Source: Streptomyces sp. NBC_01294 (GTDB taxonomy: Bacteria > Actinomycetota > Actinomycetes > Streptomycetales > Streptomycetaceae). From it: 64,000 nucleotides of DNA. A program made the translations under genes and the position numbers. The notes below the pieces were generated by a model. That model had not been told where the DNA came from. It saw only the letters and a program-made list of their open reading frames with translations, and made no database searches. Shown here piece after piece: positions 24,087-33,279 of the stretch. The stretch's first letter is position 1, and each line of letters opens with the position of its first letter. Location of the stretch: assembly GCF_035917235.1 (NCBI RefSeq), contig NZ_CP108423.1:1240001-1304000 (forward strand), in the 5' to 3' direction.

Positions 24087-25237
24087 GCGGAGGCCGCCCC
24101 GCCGCCGTTGAGGAGGAGTCGGGTACGGACGCCCCAGCCGCCGCCCGGAAGCGGTCCGGCCTGCAGCGTCCCCCCGTAGGCGGCCGCGCGCTCGCGCATG
24201 CCGGGGATGCCGTGGCCGGGCGGTGCGGCGGCGGGCCGCGCCGGGCGGGGGCCGCTGTCGGTGACTTCCACGCCGACGGCCTGGGCCGAGCAGTCGACCA
24301 GGACCGTCGCGCGGGTGCCGGCGGGTGTGTGCTTGAGGGTGTTGGTCAAGGCTTCCTGCACCAGACGGTAGACGGTGAGTTGTGCGGTGGCGGGGACGTG
24401 GGTGTGGCCGTCGCGGACCTCCAGGCGGGTCGGTAGCCCGGCGGCGCCCATCTGGTCGGCGAGGGCCTCCAGCTGGGCGATGCCGGGCGGCGGGTGGCGC
24501 TCCGCGTCCCGCTCGCCGGTCCGCAGGACGCCCAGCGAGCGCCGCATGTCGGTCAGCGCCTGCCGGCCCGTCTCGGAGATCTGCAGCATCGCGGCGGTGG
24601 CCCGGTCCGGGGACCTGTGCTGGGCGTAGACGGCGGCGTCGGTGAGCGCGACCATGACGGACAGGTTGTGGGTGACGATGTCGTGCATCTCGCGGGTGAT
24701 CCGGGCCCGCTCCTCGGCGACGGCCAGCCGTGCCTGCTGCTCCTGGTGCAGCGCCAGCCGTTCGGCCCGTTCCTGCACGGCGGCGAGGTAGGCCCGGCTG
24801 GTCCGCACGTTCACCCCGAGGACGGCGGCGGCGACGACCGTCGCGGAGAGCGCGACGAAGGGGGTCAGGAACGCGCCGTCCGGTGCCCAGCGCAGGCAGG
24901 CCAGCACGGCTCCGCCCTCCACGACGGCGCCGGCGAGGAGCGTGCCGCGCCGGCCTGCGTGCGTGGCCGCCGTGTAGAGGGCCACCAGCAGGGCGATGTC
25001 CGCGGGCAGTTGGACGTCCATCAGCCACTGGACGAAGGCCGCGGCCGCCACGGCGCCGAACACCGCGAGCGGGGCCCGGCGCCGCCACAGCAGGGGGAGC
25101 GCCAGGGCGGCGGTGAGCGCCGCGGCCACCGGCAGCTCCCGCACCGGGTAGGCGGTCACGACGTTGAGGAGGAGAAGGACCGGCAGCGCCGCGTCCCACA
25201 CCAGGGGCGGTACCCGGTCCCGGTGGCGCACCGTCAC
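24083..25237 (-). CDS. NarL-family sensor histidine kinase
   Basis: A 384-residue kinase. The N-terminal half has about five or six TM helices with very short loops, so it probably senses a membrane-associated signal. The HisKA_3 motif REMHDIVTHNLSVMV holds the phosphorylated His, and an ATPase domain follows (EALTNTLKHTP, then PPGHGIPGMRERA). The GTG start at 25237 is the only one compatible with the first TM. Its partner is the overlapping response regulator at 23424. Confidence 0.92.
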   Translation of the reverse strand: MTVRHRDRVPPLVWDAALPVLLLLNVVTAYPVRELPVAAALTAALALPLLWRRRAPLAVFGAVAAAAFVQWLMDVQLPADIALLVALYTAATHAGRRGTLLAGAVVEGGAVLACLRWAPDGAFLTPFVALSATVVAAAVLGVNVRTSRAYLAAVQERAERLALHQEQQARLAVAEERARITREMHDIVTHNLSVMVALTDAAVYAQHRSPDRATAAMLQISETGRQALTDMRRSLGVLRTGERDAERHPPPGIAQLEALADQMGAAGLPTRLEVRDGHTHVPATAQLTVYRLVQEALTNTLKHTPAGTRATVLVDCSAQAVGVEVTDSGPRPARPAAAPPGHGIPGMRERAAAYGGTLQAGPLPGGGWGVRTRLLLNGGGAASA

Positions 25238-25532
25238 ACCTCCCCGTCGATCGGTCGTCGTGGCGGCCCGACCGGCACCGTCAGCGCGTACAGCCGGAGC
25301 CTAGGCCGCGGGGGCGGCGGCGCGCATCAGCCCACCGTCCGACCGCACCCTGCCGGGGTACGACCGCAGGAGGAGGCCCACCACCTCCCGCGGTCGCAGA
25401 GCGGCCGCCGGACGGGCGTGACCGGTTGCCACTCCGGTCGCACCGCGGCCCGCCCGGGTTGCGACCGGAGTGGCAGCCGACGGCGACCCGGGACCGATGC
25501 GGCGGCGCGGACCCGGCGTCGAGCATGGCCGG

Positions 25533-27008
25533 GTGACCGAAACCATCACGGGGCTGTCGATGTCCCTTCCGGAAGTCCTCGTCCTGCTGGGTGCCCTCGC
25601 GCTGGTGGCGGCGCGCTGGCTCCCCCCGGCCGCCCGCCGGCCCGTCACGATCGGGGCGGGGGCGGTGCTCGTGGCGTCCGCGACCGTGCTGGGCGTGGTG
25701 GGGATCCGCTGGCAGCTGCTGCCGGTCCTGGCCGGCGCCGCCCTGGCGTCGGCGTTCGCTCTCCCGCCCCTGCTGCGACGCCGTACCGGCCGACCGGCGT
25801 GGCGGGCCCGCTGGTGGCTGGCCCTGCCGGGATCGCTGGCCTGCGCCGGCCTGATCGCCATTGGCCCGGTGGCGGCCTGGGCCTTCCCCGTGCCCGAGTT
25901 CCCCGAGCCGTCGGGCGGCTTCGCGGTCGGCACCCGGGTGGTGCAGTGGACCGACCCGCTCCGCCCCGAGAGCTTCACCGCCGATCCGGACGACCGGCGC
26001 ACGGTCGTGGCCCAGCTCTGGTACCCCGCGCAGAAGAGCCCCGCCGGCACCCAGCGGGCCCAGTACCTGGGACGCACGGAGCAGGAGGCGCGCACCGTCG
26101 CCGAGGCCCTCGCCGGCGGGGTCGGCCTGCCCGGCTTCCTGGTCGACGGCGTCCCGCGGGCTCGCAGCCGTGCGGTCGTCGACGCCCCGGTGGCCGGTGG
26201 GGGAGAACGGTTCCCGGTCGTCCTGTTCTCCCCGGGGTCGGGCGGGGTGCGGACCCAGAACACCGCCTGGGCGGAGGAGCTGGCCGGCCACGGCTACCTG
26301 GTCGCCGCCCTCGACCACCCGTACGACTCCGCCGTCGTCGTCCTCGCAGACGGCCGCACGATCCGCGCCACGACCGCCTCCAGCGGGGACCGGGACCGGG
26401 ACGAGGAGCTGGCGGCGGGCTGGACCGCCGTCCGGGCCGCCGACCTCGGCTTCGTCCTCACCCAGCTGGAACGGCTGGACCGGGGCGAGACCGCCGACCC
26501 GCTGACCGGACGCCTGGACACCGGCCGCGCCGCGGTGGCCGGCCACTCCCTGGGCGGTGCCGCCGCCCTGCAGGCGGCCCGGCAGGACCGCCGGTTCGGC
26601 GCCGTCGTCGACCTGGACGGCTACCCCCACGGCCCCACCGCGCCCGCCCTCGAGCAGCCGGCGCTCGCGCTCACCCAGGAGATCACCGCCGGCACCGACC
26701 CGCGCTACCTGCCCCGCCTCACCGACGCCCTCGAGCACAGCACCGCGACGAGCTACCGGCTTGCCGTCCCCGGCGCCGGGCACCTCACCTTCATGGACGG
26801 CCCGCTCTACCTGCCGCCGGTGCCCTCGATCGTCGGCACCCTGGGCCGCACAGAGAGCCCGCGCGTCGTCGCCGGAGCCACCCTCGCCTTCCTGGACGCC
26901 GTCCTGCGAGGCCGCCCCGGCGACCCGGCCGAAACCCTCCGGGCCTACGGGAAGGTGTACACGGTCTCACCATCAGGGGCTGGAGGAACTGCGAGGCCGA
27001 CCCCGTGA
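25533..27008 (+). CDS. membrane-anchored alpha/beta hydrolase (PAF-acetylhydrolase-like)
   Basis: A 491-residue protein. Three or four TM helices in residues 1-130 are followed by an extracytoplasmic alpha/beta hydrolase domain with VVAQLWYPA, VVLFSPGSGGVRTQN (oxyanion region), the nucleophile in AGHSLGGAAAL and a late His in GAGHLTFMD. This is the plasma PAF-acetylhydrolase/dienelactone-like class acting on short-acyl esters. GTG 25533 is chosen; ATG 25560 is possible. It is divergent from the two-component system and lies between two transposase remnants. Confidence 0.8.
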   Translation: MTETITGLSMSLPEVLVLLGALALVAARWLPPAARRPVTIGAGAVLVASATVLGVVGIRWQLLPVLAGAALASAFALPPLLRRRTGRPAWRARWWLALPGSLACAGLIAIGPVAAWAFPVPEFPEPSGGFAVGTRVVQWTDPLRPESFTADPDDRRTVVAQLWYPAQKSPAGTQRAQYLGRTEQEARTVAEALAGGVGLPGFLVDGVPRARSRAVVDAPVAGGGERFPVVLFSPGSGGVRTQNTAWAEELAGHGYLVAALDHPYDSAVVVLADGRTIRATTASSGDRDRDEELAAGWTAVRAADLGFVLTQLERLDRGETADPLTGRLDTGRAAVAGHSLGGAAALQAARQDRRFGAVVDLDGYPHGPTAPALEQPALALTQEITAGTDPRYLPRLTDALEHSTATSYRLAVPGAGHLTFMDGPLYLPPVPSIVGTLGRTESPRVVAGATLAFLDAVLRGRPGDPAETLRAYGKVYTVSPSGAGGTARPTP

Positions 27009-27200
27009 TTGGCCGAACGCGCGCGTAAGAAGGTTCTCGTGCTCGGCCGCCAGCCGACCAGGCCGGTATCGACCACGTTGACGTGGCCGCCGTCGGCCCA
27101 GACCAGTCCGACCTGCGGAAACAGGTCCCGGATGCCGGTGAGGACCAACTTCGCGCCCGCCCGATCCATTTCTGAGGGACGCCTCGTCGTTCCGCGCTGA
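26990..27200 (-). pseudogene. IS5-type transposase C-terminal remnant
   Basis: The minus strand from about 27200 to 27050 encodes DRAGAKLVLTGIRDLFPQV and then GLVWADGGHVN, which match the conserved DDE block (...LVWADGGY...) of IS5-family transposases. Continuation requires frame changes, stop codons flank it, and no terminal repeats are visible. It is a fragment. It overlaps the last few codons of the hydrolase gene, whose C terminus may have been altered by the insertion. Confidence 0.6.
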
Positions 27201-27260
27201 GATCACTGCCGAAGACCTGACCCCGCCTCAGGCTCCCGACACCCTCTAAACTGGGGACAC

Positions 27261-28613
27261 ATGTCCGACTCCGTCCCCCTCCCCCTCCCCCTCCCCCTCC
27301 CCCTCCCCCTCCTCGAACCGGCCGGCGAACCGGCTGACGAGCCTCCCGTCGCCGTCCGGACGGCGATGCGACGGCCGCTGCGGTTCCTGGGCTCGTGGTG
27401 GCCCTGGCGGTGCTGGGCGTACCTGGGCAGCGGCTTCCTCGTCGGGTATCCGGTCCTGGTGGCCCTCGGGCTGCTCGTGGGGCTCGGGATGGTGCTGGCG
27501 GTGGCCGGCGTCGGGCTGCTGCTCCTGCTCTGCGCCGTCCTCGCCGGGGTACCGCTGGGGGCGCTGGAGCGGCGGCGGCTGCGGTGGGTGGAACCCGTAC
27601 GGGTGGCGGATCCGCACGCCTCGCTCGCCGGGGCCCGGCCCGCGGCCTGGCTGCGGACGCGGCTGCGCGAGCGGGCCACATGGCGGGAGTTCGGCTACGC
27701 CGCCCTGCTCGGACCGGCCTTCGGAGCGGCCGGGTTCGCCGTCGTCACGCTGCTGGCGTTCTCCCTGATCCTCGTCGCGGCCCCCGTCATCGTCTGGGCC
27801 ATCGCCCCGGACCACATGATGCTGATCCCCGGCCGGCCCGTCTCCGGGCCGCTGGAGGCCCTGGGCGGCACGGCGGCCGGACTGGCCGGGACGGCCGTGG
27901 CGGCGTACGCGGGCGGCCTGCTCACCGGGGCCCAGGTACGGACCGCCCGCCGGCTGCTCGGGCCGCGCCGGGAACCCGACCGGGTGCTGGAGCTCACCCG
28001 CTCCCGGGTCCGCCTCGTGGACGCCTTCGAGGCCGAACGGCGGCGCATCGAGCGGGACCTGCACGACGGCGCCCAGCAGCAACTGGTCGCGCTCAGCATG
28101 ACCCTGGGCCTCGCCGAGCTGGAACTGCGGGGCCTTCCGCAGGCCGCCGAAGCCGCCGCACTGGTGGCCCGCGGCCGCGGCGAGGCCAAGGTCGCCCTGG
28201 AGCAACTGCGCGACCTCGTACGGGGAATCCACCCGCAGGTCCTCACCGACCACGGGCTCGCGGCGGCCGTGGCCGAGGTGGCCCTGCGCCATCCCGTACC
28301 GGTGAGCGTGGACCTCGACGTGCCGCGGCTGGCCGAGGCCGTGGAGATCACCGCGTACTTCACCGTCACCGAGGCGCTGGCCAACGCGGCCAAGCACAGC
28401 GGCGCCTCCCGCGTCGCCGTCGTCGGTAAGGTCGAGGGCGACCGGCTCACCCTCTCCGTCACCGACGACGGCCGCGGCGGCGCCGATCCCGGCGCGGGGG
28501 CGGGCCTGGCGGGACTCGCGGACAGGTTGGCGATGTTGAAGGGCAGGCTGGTGGTGTCCAGTCCGGTGGGCGGGCCGACCGAACTGCGCGTGGAGGTGCC
28601 GTGCTCCGGCTGA
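27261..28613 (+). CDS. sensor histidine kinase (HisKA_3) with Pro-Leu repeat N terminus
   Basis: A 450-residue kinase. A Pro-Leu repeat at residues 6-17 precedes four TM helices in two pairs (about 50-100 and 150-225). The cytoplasmic HisKA_3 segment RRRIERDLHDGAQQQLVALSM carries the phospho-accepting His. The ATPase domain has EALANAAKHSGAS (N box) and VTDDGRGGADPGAG, GLAGLADRL (G boxes). ATG 27261 is the first start after the transposase remnant. The response regulator gene overlaps its 3' end by 13 bp. Confidence 0.9.
   Translation: MSDSVPLPLPLPLPLPLLEPAGEPADEPPVAVRTAMRRPLRFLGSWWPWRCWAYLGSGFLVGYPVLVALGLLVGLGMVLAVAGVGLLLLLCAVLAGVPLGALERRRLRWVEPVRVADPHASLAGARPAAWLRTRLRERATWREFGYAALLGPAFGAAGFAVVTLLAFSLILVAAPVIVWAIAPDHMMLIPGRPVSGPLEALGGTAAGLAGTAVAAYAGGLLTGAQVRTARRLLGPRREPDRVLELTRSRVRLVDAFEAERRRIERDLHDGAQQQLVALSMTLGLAELELRGLPQAAEAAALVARGRGEAKVALEQLRDLVRGIHPQVLTDHGLAAAVAEVALRHPVPVSVDLDVPRLAEAVEITAYFTVTEALANAAKHSGASRVAVVGKVEGDRLTLSVTDDGRGGADPGAGAGLAGLADRLAMLKGRLVVSSPVGGPTELRVEVPCSG
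27276..27311 (+). repeat. six perfect CCCCTC units at the start of a kinase gene
   Basis: Six copies of CCCCTC encode (Pro-Leu)6 only five codons after the ATG. Copy-number change would lengthen or shorten the cytoplasmic N terminus without changing frame. Confidence 0.92.
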
Positions 28614-29260
28614 TCCTCGCCGAGGACTCCGTGCTGCTGCGCGCGGGGCTGACGGAACTCCTCACCCGCGGCGGCCACCGGGTCCTCGCGGCCGTCGGGA
28701 CCGCCGAGGAACTCGTACGGGCGGTGGAGGCGGAGCGGCCGGACGCCGTGGTCACCGACGTCCGGATGCCGCCCGGTTTCCGCGACGAGGGCCTGCGGGC
28801 TGCGCTCGAACTCCGCTCCCGGGACGGGTCGTTGCCCGTGCTCGTGCTCTCCCAGTACATCGCCACGGCCTACGCCACGCAGCTGCTCACCGGCGCCTCG
28901 GCGGCCGGGCTGGGCTATCTCCTCAAGGACCGCGTCGGCGAGGTCGCCGAGTTCCTCGACGCCCTGCAGCGGGTCGCCGACGGCGAGACCGTCATCGACC
29001 CCGAGGTCGTCAGGGTCCTGCTGAGCCGGCAGTCCGAGGACCGGCCGCTGGCCCGGCTGACCCCGCGCGAGCGGGAGGTGCTGACCCTGATGGCCTCGGG
29101 CCTCAACAACCAGGCCCTGGCGCGGCGCCTGTTCATCACGGAGGCCGCCGTCGTCAAACACGCCTCCAGCATCTTCATGAAGCTCGACCTCGACGCCACC
29201 GAGGGCAACCGCCGCGTCCTGGCCGTACTCGCCCACCTCCGGGGCCTCGACCCGGCCTAG
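28601..29260 (+). CDS. NarL-type response regulator
   Basis: A 219-residue regulator paired with the preceding kinase. The receiver has the acidic pair in LILAEDSVLLR, the phospho-acceptor Asp in AVVTDVRMPP and the Lys in YLLKDRV. The C-terminal helix-turn-helix is LTPREREVLTLMASGLNNQALARRLFITEAAVVKH. GTG 28601 lies within the kinase gene, so translation is coupled. This is the second NarL-type pair within 6 kb, in the opposite orientation to the first. Confidence 0.93.
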   Translation: MLRLILAEDSVLLRAGLTELLTRGGHRVLAAVGTAEELVRAVEAERPDAVVTDVRMPPGFRDEGLRAALELRSRDGSLPVLVLSQYIATAYATQLLTGASAAGLGYLLKDRVGEVAEFLDALQRVADGETVIDPEVVRVLLSRQSEDRPLARLTPREREVLTLMASGLNNQALARRLFITEAAVVKHASSIFMKLDLDATEGNRRVLAVLAHLRGLDPA

Positions 29261-29274
29261 GGGGAACGTGGATC

Positions 29275-30105
29275 GTGCATCGTCCCGATACGCTGGACGC
29301 CGTGATCAACTCGAACACGAGCGTCAACGACACCGATGTCGCGATAGCAGCGGCGCGTGCCGGCGCCGAGGCCGTGCGCGCCAGGTACGGACAGCGGCTC
29401 GCCCGCATCGACAAGGGCGCCGGGGACTTCGCCACCGACGCCGATCTGGCGGCCGAGGAGGCGATCCTCGGCGTCATCCGTGCCGCACGGCCCGAGGATG
29501 CGGTGCACGGCGAGGAGGGCGGGCAGCAGGGCGCGGCCGGCGCGGCGCGCCAGTGGCTGGTGGACCCCTTGTGCGGCACGCTCAACTACGCCGTCGGCAC
29601 CACGCTGGTCGCCGTCAACGTGGCACTGCGAGGCGGACCGGCCGCGGTGGCCGATCCGTTCAGTGGCGAGGTCTTCTTCACCGACGGTGAGACCGCGTGG
29701 GTTCGGCGCGACGGCAGCGACACGCAGGCGGCCCCGACGGCTGCCACCCGGTTGGTGGACGTGAACCTGGATCCGCCCTTTCCGAGCGCGCCGGGATTCC
29801 GAGCCGTGGAGCTGCTCGCCCACCCCGGCTTCGTCGAACGGCTCCGGCCGCGGGTCGTGTCCACGACGCTGGCGCTGGCCTGGGTGGCGGCCGGCAAGCG
29901 CGCCGCGTACGTCACCGACGGCGGTGACCTGACCGGGAACGTGCACTTCGCCGCCGGCATCGCACTGTGCCGGGCCTCCGGCTGCGTCGTCACCGGCGTC
30001 GACGGCGGTCCGGTCGGGCCGGCGGGCCGCGGGCTCGTGGCGGCCGCGGACGCCGAGACCCACGACCTCCTGATGTCGCTGATCCGCGGTCGGGGCGCCT
30101 CCTAG
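29275..30105 (+). CDS. inositol-monophosphatase-family protein with altered metal site
   Basis: A 276-residue member of the IMPase/fructose-bisphosphatase fold. Motif GDFATDAD (Li-sensitive site), the acidic HGEEGG and VDPLCGTLNY are recognisable. The usual DPxDGT has become DPLCGT, and the usual WDxAAG has become VHFAAG, so two aspartates that bind catalytic Mg2+ are Cys and His. The protein may therefore be inactive or have a changed role. The GTG at 29275 has GGGGA upstream; GTG 29302 is possible. It converges with the next gene, with overlapping stops. Confidence 0.8.
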   Translation: MHRPDTLDAVINSNTSVNDTDVAIAAARAGAEAVRARYGQRLARIDKGAGDFATDADLAAEEAILGVIRAARPEDAVHGEEGGQQGAAGAARQWLVDPLCGTLNYAVGTTLVAVNVALRGGPAAVADPFSGEVFFTDGETAWVRRDGSDTQAAPTAATRLVDVNLDPPFPSAPGFRAVELLAHPGFVERLRPRVVSTTLALAWVAAGKRAAYVTDGGDLTGNVHFAAGIALCRASGCVVTGVDGGPVGPAGRGLVAAADAETHDLLMSLIRGRGAS

Positions 30106-31352
30106 GAGGCGCGCGCCGGACGACGGCCGGCGGCTCCCGAGCCGGCCACGATCCGGGAGGCGCCGGGACGGCGGGGCGGCGTGGAGCGGGCCCAGACCAC
30201 CAGCAGGACCGGCAGGGCCAGGTATCCGAAGCGACCCGCCGGGGCCAGCAGGAAGGCCAGCGTGAGCCCGAGGGCCAGGCGGTCGGCCGCGGCCACCACC
30301 GTGCGCGGCGGGCGGACGAACAGGGAGAGCGCCACCGCGAGGCCGCCCACCGCCAGCAGACCCATCGTCAGGTACCAGCCCCAGGGGCCCAGTTCGGCCA
30401 GCAGGTGTCCCGGCAGCGGGCTGCTCGCCGGGGTCGGCACCTCCGCCCGCCCGGTGGGGAAGGCGAACACCTGGCGCCACACCTCCGCCGGCTGGAGCAG
30501 CGCTCCCGGCAGCACCAGCAGGGCCGTGCCGCCGGCCGCCGTCAGCGCGCAGCGCACCGCCGGCCGGCCGCCCCGGCAGACGGCGAGCAGGGCCACCACC
30601 ACGGCCACCGCGGGCAGCGCCGTCCACTTCAGCGCGCACGCCCCGGCGAGGGCCGCCCCGGCCGGAACGGGCCGGCCGGCGGCGGCGGCCGCCAGCGCCA
30701 GGCAGCAGAGCCCGGCCAGCGGCAGGTCCACCCCACTCACCGCCAGGGGCAGGGCCACCACCGGCGACGCGACCAGGACGGACAGCAGCCGCCCCGGCAC
30801 CGCGTCGGCGCCCGTTCCGCCGTCCCCGTCCAGCAGCCGACCCGGCCTCCCGTCCGCGCCCAGCAGCCGCCGGGCCGCCCACAGGCAGCCGAACAGGGCC
30901 GCCGCGCACCAGATCCGGGCGTCCCCCAGCAGCCGCACCGCCCAGACGTCCCCTCCGGTGTCGCCCCCGAGCAGCGCCCGAGGAAGGCCGAGCAGCGCCA
31001 TGGCCGGCAGGTACGGGGTGTACTCCTCGACCTGCTCGGGCCGGTCCACGTAGATCCGGCCGGACTCCAGCAGGAGCCGCCCCGAGCGTTCGATGACCGT
31101 CACCTCCGACTGCCCCTGGCCGGTCAGGACGAGCCACAGGAGCGGTACGGCGACGGCGCCCAGCAGGGCGGCGGCGAGCGCCGCCCGGCGGCGGCCGAGG
31201 GCGGTGGCTCCGGCGGCCCCGAGGTATCCGGCGGCCGCGCACCAGCCCCACAGCCGGTGCGGTTCCAGCGAGGAGAACAGCGGGAAGGACAGCGCCCACC
31301 CGGCGGCGGTCAGCCAGCCGGTGGTCCACCAGGCGGTACGGGAAGGGGTCAT
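30102..31352 (-). CDS. polytopic membrane protein, possible GT87/DUF2029-like glycosyltransferase
   Basis: A 416-residue protein with about 11 TM helices and short loops. The extracytoplasmic loop with RIYVDRPEQVEEYTPYLP after the second or third helix contains acidic residues and the YTPYLP type of motif seen in polyprenyl-phosphate-mannose-dependent glycosyltransferases (GT87). No other catalytic signature is certain. The ATG at 31352 avoids a longer frame running through a terminator. It converges with the IMPase-like gene. Confidence 0.55.
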   Translation of the reverse strand: MTPSRTAWWTTGWLTAAGWALSFPLFSSLEPHRLWGWCAAAGYLGAAGATALGRRRAALAAALLGAVAVPLLWLVLTGQGQSEVTVIERSGRLLLESGRIYVDRPEQVEEYTPYLPAMALLGLPRALLGGDTGGDVWAVRLLGDARIWCAAALFGCLWAARRLLGADGRPGRLLDGDGGTGADAVPGRLLSVLVASPVVALPLAVSGVDLPLAGLCCLALAAAAAGRPVPAGAALAGACALKWTALPAVAVVVALLAVCRGGRPAVRCALTAAGGTALLVLPGALLQPAEVWRQVFAFPTGRAEVPTPASSPLPGHLLAELGPWGWYLTMGLLAVGGLAVALSLFVRPPRTVVAAADRLALGLTLAFLLAPAGRFGYLALPVLLVVWARSTPPRRPGASRIVAGSGAAGRRPARAS

Positions 31353-31485
31353 GGGCCCATTCCAGCCGCGCGGCCCCACCCGGGTCTGCACACCCAGGTG
31401 GACGGTTCGCGGTGGGGTTTTCCCTACCGTCCCGCCCATCCCACCGCGCCGCGCCGCGCCGCGCCCGGCCCCGCGGGCATGCGAA

Positions 31486-31541
31486 AGGGGCGCGACCCTG
31501 GGGGTACCTCCCAGCGGTGGCTGGGAGAGGGTCGCGCCCCT
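31486..31541 (-). terminator. nested double hairpin downstream of metG
   Basis: AGGGGCGCGACCCT (31486-31499) pairs with AGGGTCGCGCCCCT (31528-31541), 14 bp without mismatch. Inside the loop a second perfect hairpin, CTCCCAGC (31508-31515) with GCTGGGAG (31520-31527) around GGTG, is nested. On the minus strand the outer stem is followed by TTTC, so it terminates metG. The inner palindrome resembles extragenic palindromes common in Streptomyces genomes. Confidence 0.8.
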
Positions 31542-31563
31542 CACGGAGTTGTCACTCGAAGGC

Positions 31564-33279
31564 TCAGGCCTCCGGGGAACCGCCGAAGCGCTCGCGGTAG
31601 GACTCCAGGTCCTCCTCGGTGACCCGCGCGAAGAGCACCGGCGGCACGGTGAACGGCGTACCGGCCGGGACCGCGTCCAGCGACCTGGCCTGCTCCGGGG
31701 TGATCCAGGCGGCCGTGTCGTCGGCGAGCGCGAAGGAGGAGCGCATGGCGCGCGCCGAGGCCGGGATGAACGGCTCGGAGACCACCGAGTAGAGGTGGAT
31801 CAGGTTCATCGCGGTGCGCAGGGTCAGCGCCGCGCCCTCCAGGTCGGTCTTGACCTCCAGCCAGGGGGCCTTCTCGTCCAGGTAGGCGTTGCCGGCCGAC
31901 CACAGGGCGCGCAGCGCGGCCGCCGCCTTGCGGTACTGCAGGGCCTCCATGTGGCCCTCGTACTCGGCCAGCAGCTCGGCGATCTGCTCGCCCAGCTTGG
32001 CCTCGACCTCGCCGGCGGGGCTGCCGGCGGGGACGTCGTCGCCGAACTTCTTGCGGGAGAAGGTCAGTACGCGGTTGACGAAGTTGCCGAGGGTGCCGCC
32101 GAGGTCCTTGTTGACCGTGGCGGCGAAGTGCTCCCACGTGAAGGACGAGTCGTCGGACTCGGGCGCGTTGGCGATGAGGAAGTAGCGCCAGAAGTCGGCC
32201 GGGAGGATCTCCAGCGCCTGGTCGGTGAAGACGCCGCGCTTCTGCGAGGTGGAGAACTTGCCGCCGTAGTACGTCAGCCAGTTGAAGGCCTTGACGTAGT
32301 CGACCTTCTTCCAGGGCTCGCGGGTGGCCAGCTCGGTGGCGGGGAACATCACCGTGTGGAACGGGACGTTGTCCTTGGCCATGAACTGGGTGTAGCGGAC
32401 GTCCTCGGCCTCGTACCACCACGCCTTGTAGTCGCGGTTCGCCGGGTCCAGGTCCGACCACTCCTTGGTCGAGCCGATGTACTCGATCGGGGCGTCGAAC
32501 CAGACGTAGAAGACCTTGCCCTCGGCGGCGAGCTCGGGCCAGGTGTCGGCCGGCACCGGGACGCCCCAGTCGAGGTCACGGGTGATGGCGCGGTCGTGCA
32601 GGCCCTCGGTCAGCCACTTGCGGGCGATGGAGGAGGCGAGCTGCGGCCACTCCTCCTCGTGCTCGGCGACCCAGGCCTCGACCTCGTGCTGGAGCTTGGA
32701 CTGCAGGAGGAACAGGTGCTTGGTCTCGCGGACCTCCAGCTCGGTGGAGCCGGAGATGGCCGAGCGGGGCTCGATCAGGTCCGTGGGGTCCAGGACGCGG
32801 GTGCAGTTCTCGCACTGGTCGCCGCGGGCCTTGTCGTAGCCGCAGTGCGGGCAGGTGCCCTCGACGTAGCGGTCCGGCAGGAAGCGGCCGTCGACCGGCG
32901 AGTACACCTGCCGGATCGCGCGCTCCTCGATGAAGCCGTTCTCCTGGAGGCGGCGCGCGAAGTGCTGGGTGATCTCGCGGTTCTGCGCGGAGGAGCTGCG
33001 GCCGAAGTAGTCGAAGGACAGCTCGAAGCCGTCGTAGACCGCCTTCTGGGCGTCGTGGGCCTGCGCGCAGAACTCGGCGACCGAGATGCCGGCCTCCTTG
33101 GCGGCGAGCTCGGCGGGGGTGCCGTGCTCGTCGGTGGCGCAGATGTAGAGGACGTCGTGGCCGCGCTGGCGGAGGTACCGGGAGTACACATCCGCCGGAA
33201 GCATCGACCCGACCATGTTGCCCAGGTGCTTGATCCCGTTGATGTACGGAAGCGCGCTGGTGATCAGGTGTCGAGCCAT
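31564..33279 (-). CDS. metG: methionyl-tRNA synthetase
   Basis: A 571-residue class I aminoacyl-tRNA synthetase charging tRNA-Met. The catalytic core begins with [17 protein letters not shown] (HLGN is the HIGH-motif variant), the zinc knuckle is CPHCGY...CENC, and the KMSKS loop is KFSTS in [11 protein letters not shown]. The C-terminal anticodon-binding helical domain ends the protein without the dimerisation/tRBD extension of some bacteria. The ATG at 33279 has GGAG 9 bases upstream; upstream ATGs in frame are less likely. Its terminator is the hairpin at 31486. Confidence 0.95.
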   Translation of the reverse strand: MARHLITSALPYINGIKHLGNMVGSMLPADVYSRYLRQRGHDVLYICATDEHGTPAELAAKEAGISVAEFCAQAHDAQKAVYDGFELSFDYFGRSSSAQNREITQHFARRLQENGFIEERAIRQVYSPVDGRFLPDRYVEGTCPHCGYDKARGDQCENCTRVLDPTDLIEPRSAISGSTELEVRETKHLFLLQSKLQHEVEAWVAEHEEEWPQLASSIARKWLTEGLHDRAITRDLDWGVPVPADTWPELAAEGKVFYVWFDAPIEYIGSTKEWSDLDPANRDYKAWWYEAEDVRYTQFMAKDNVPFHTVMFPATELATREPWKKVDYVKAFNWLTYYGGKFSTSQKRGVFTDQALEILPADFWRYFLIANAPESDDSSFTWEHFAATVNKDLGGTLGNFVNRVLTFSRKKFGDDVPAGSPAGEVEAKLGEQIAELLAEYEGHMEALQYRKAAAALRALWSAGNAYLDEKAPWLEVKTDLEGAALTLRTAMNLIHLYSVVSEPFIPASARAMRSSFALADDTAAWITPEQARSLDAVPAGTPFTVPPVLFARVTEEDLESYRERFGGSPEA

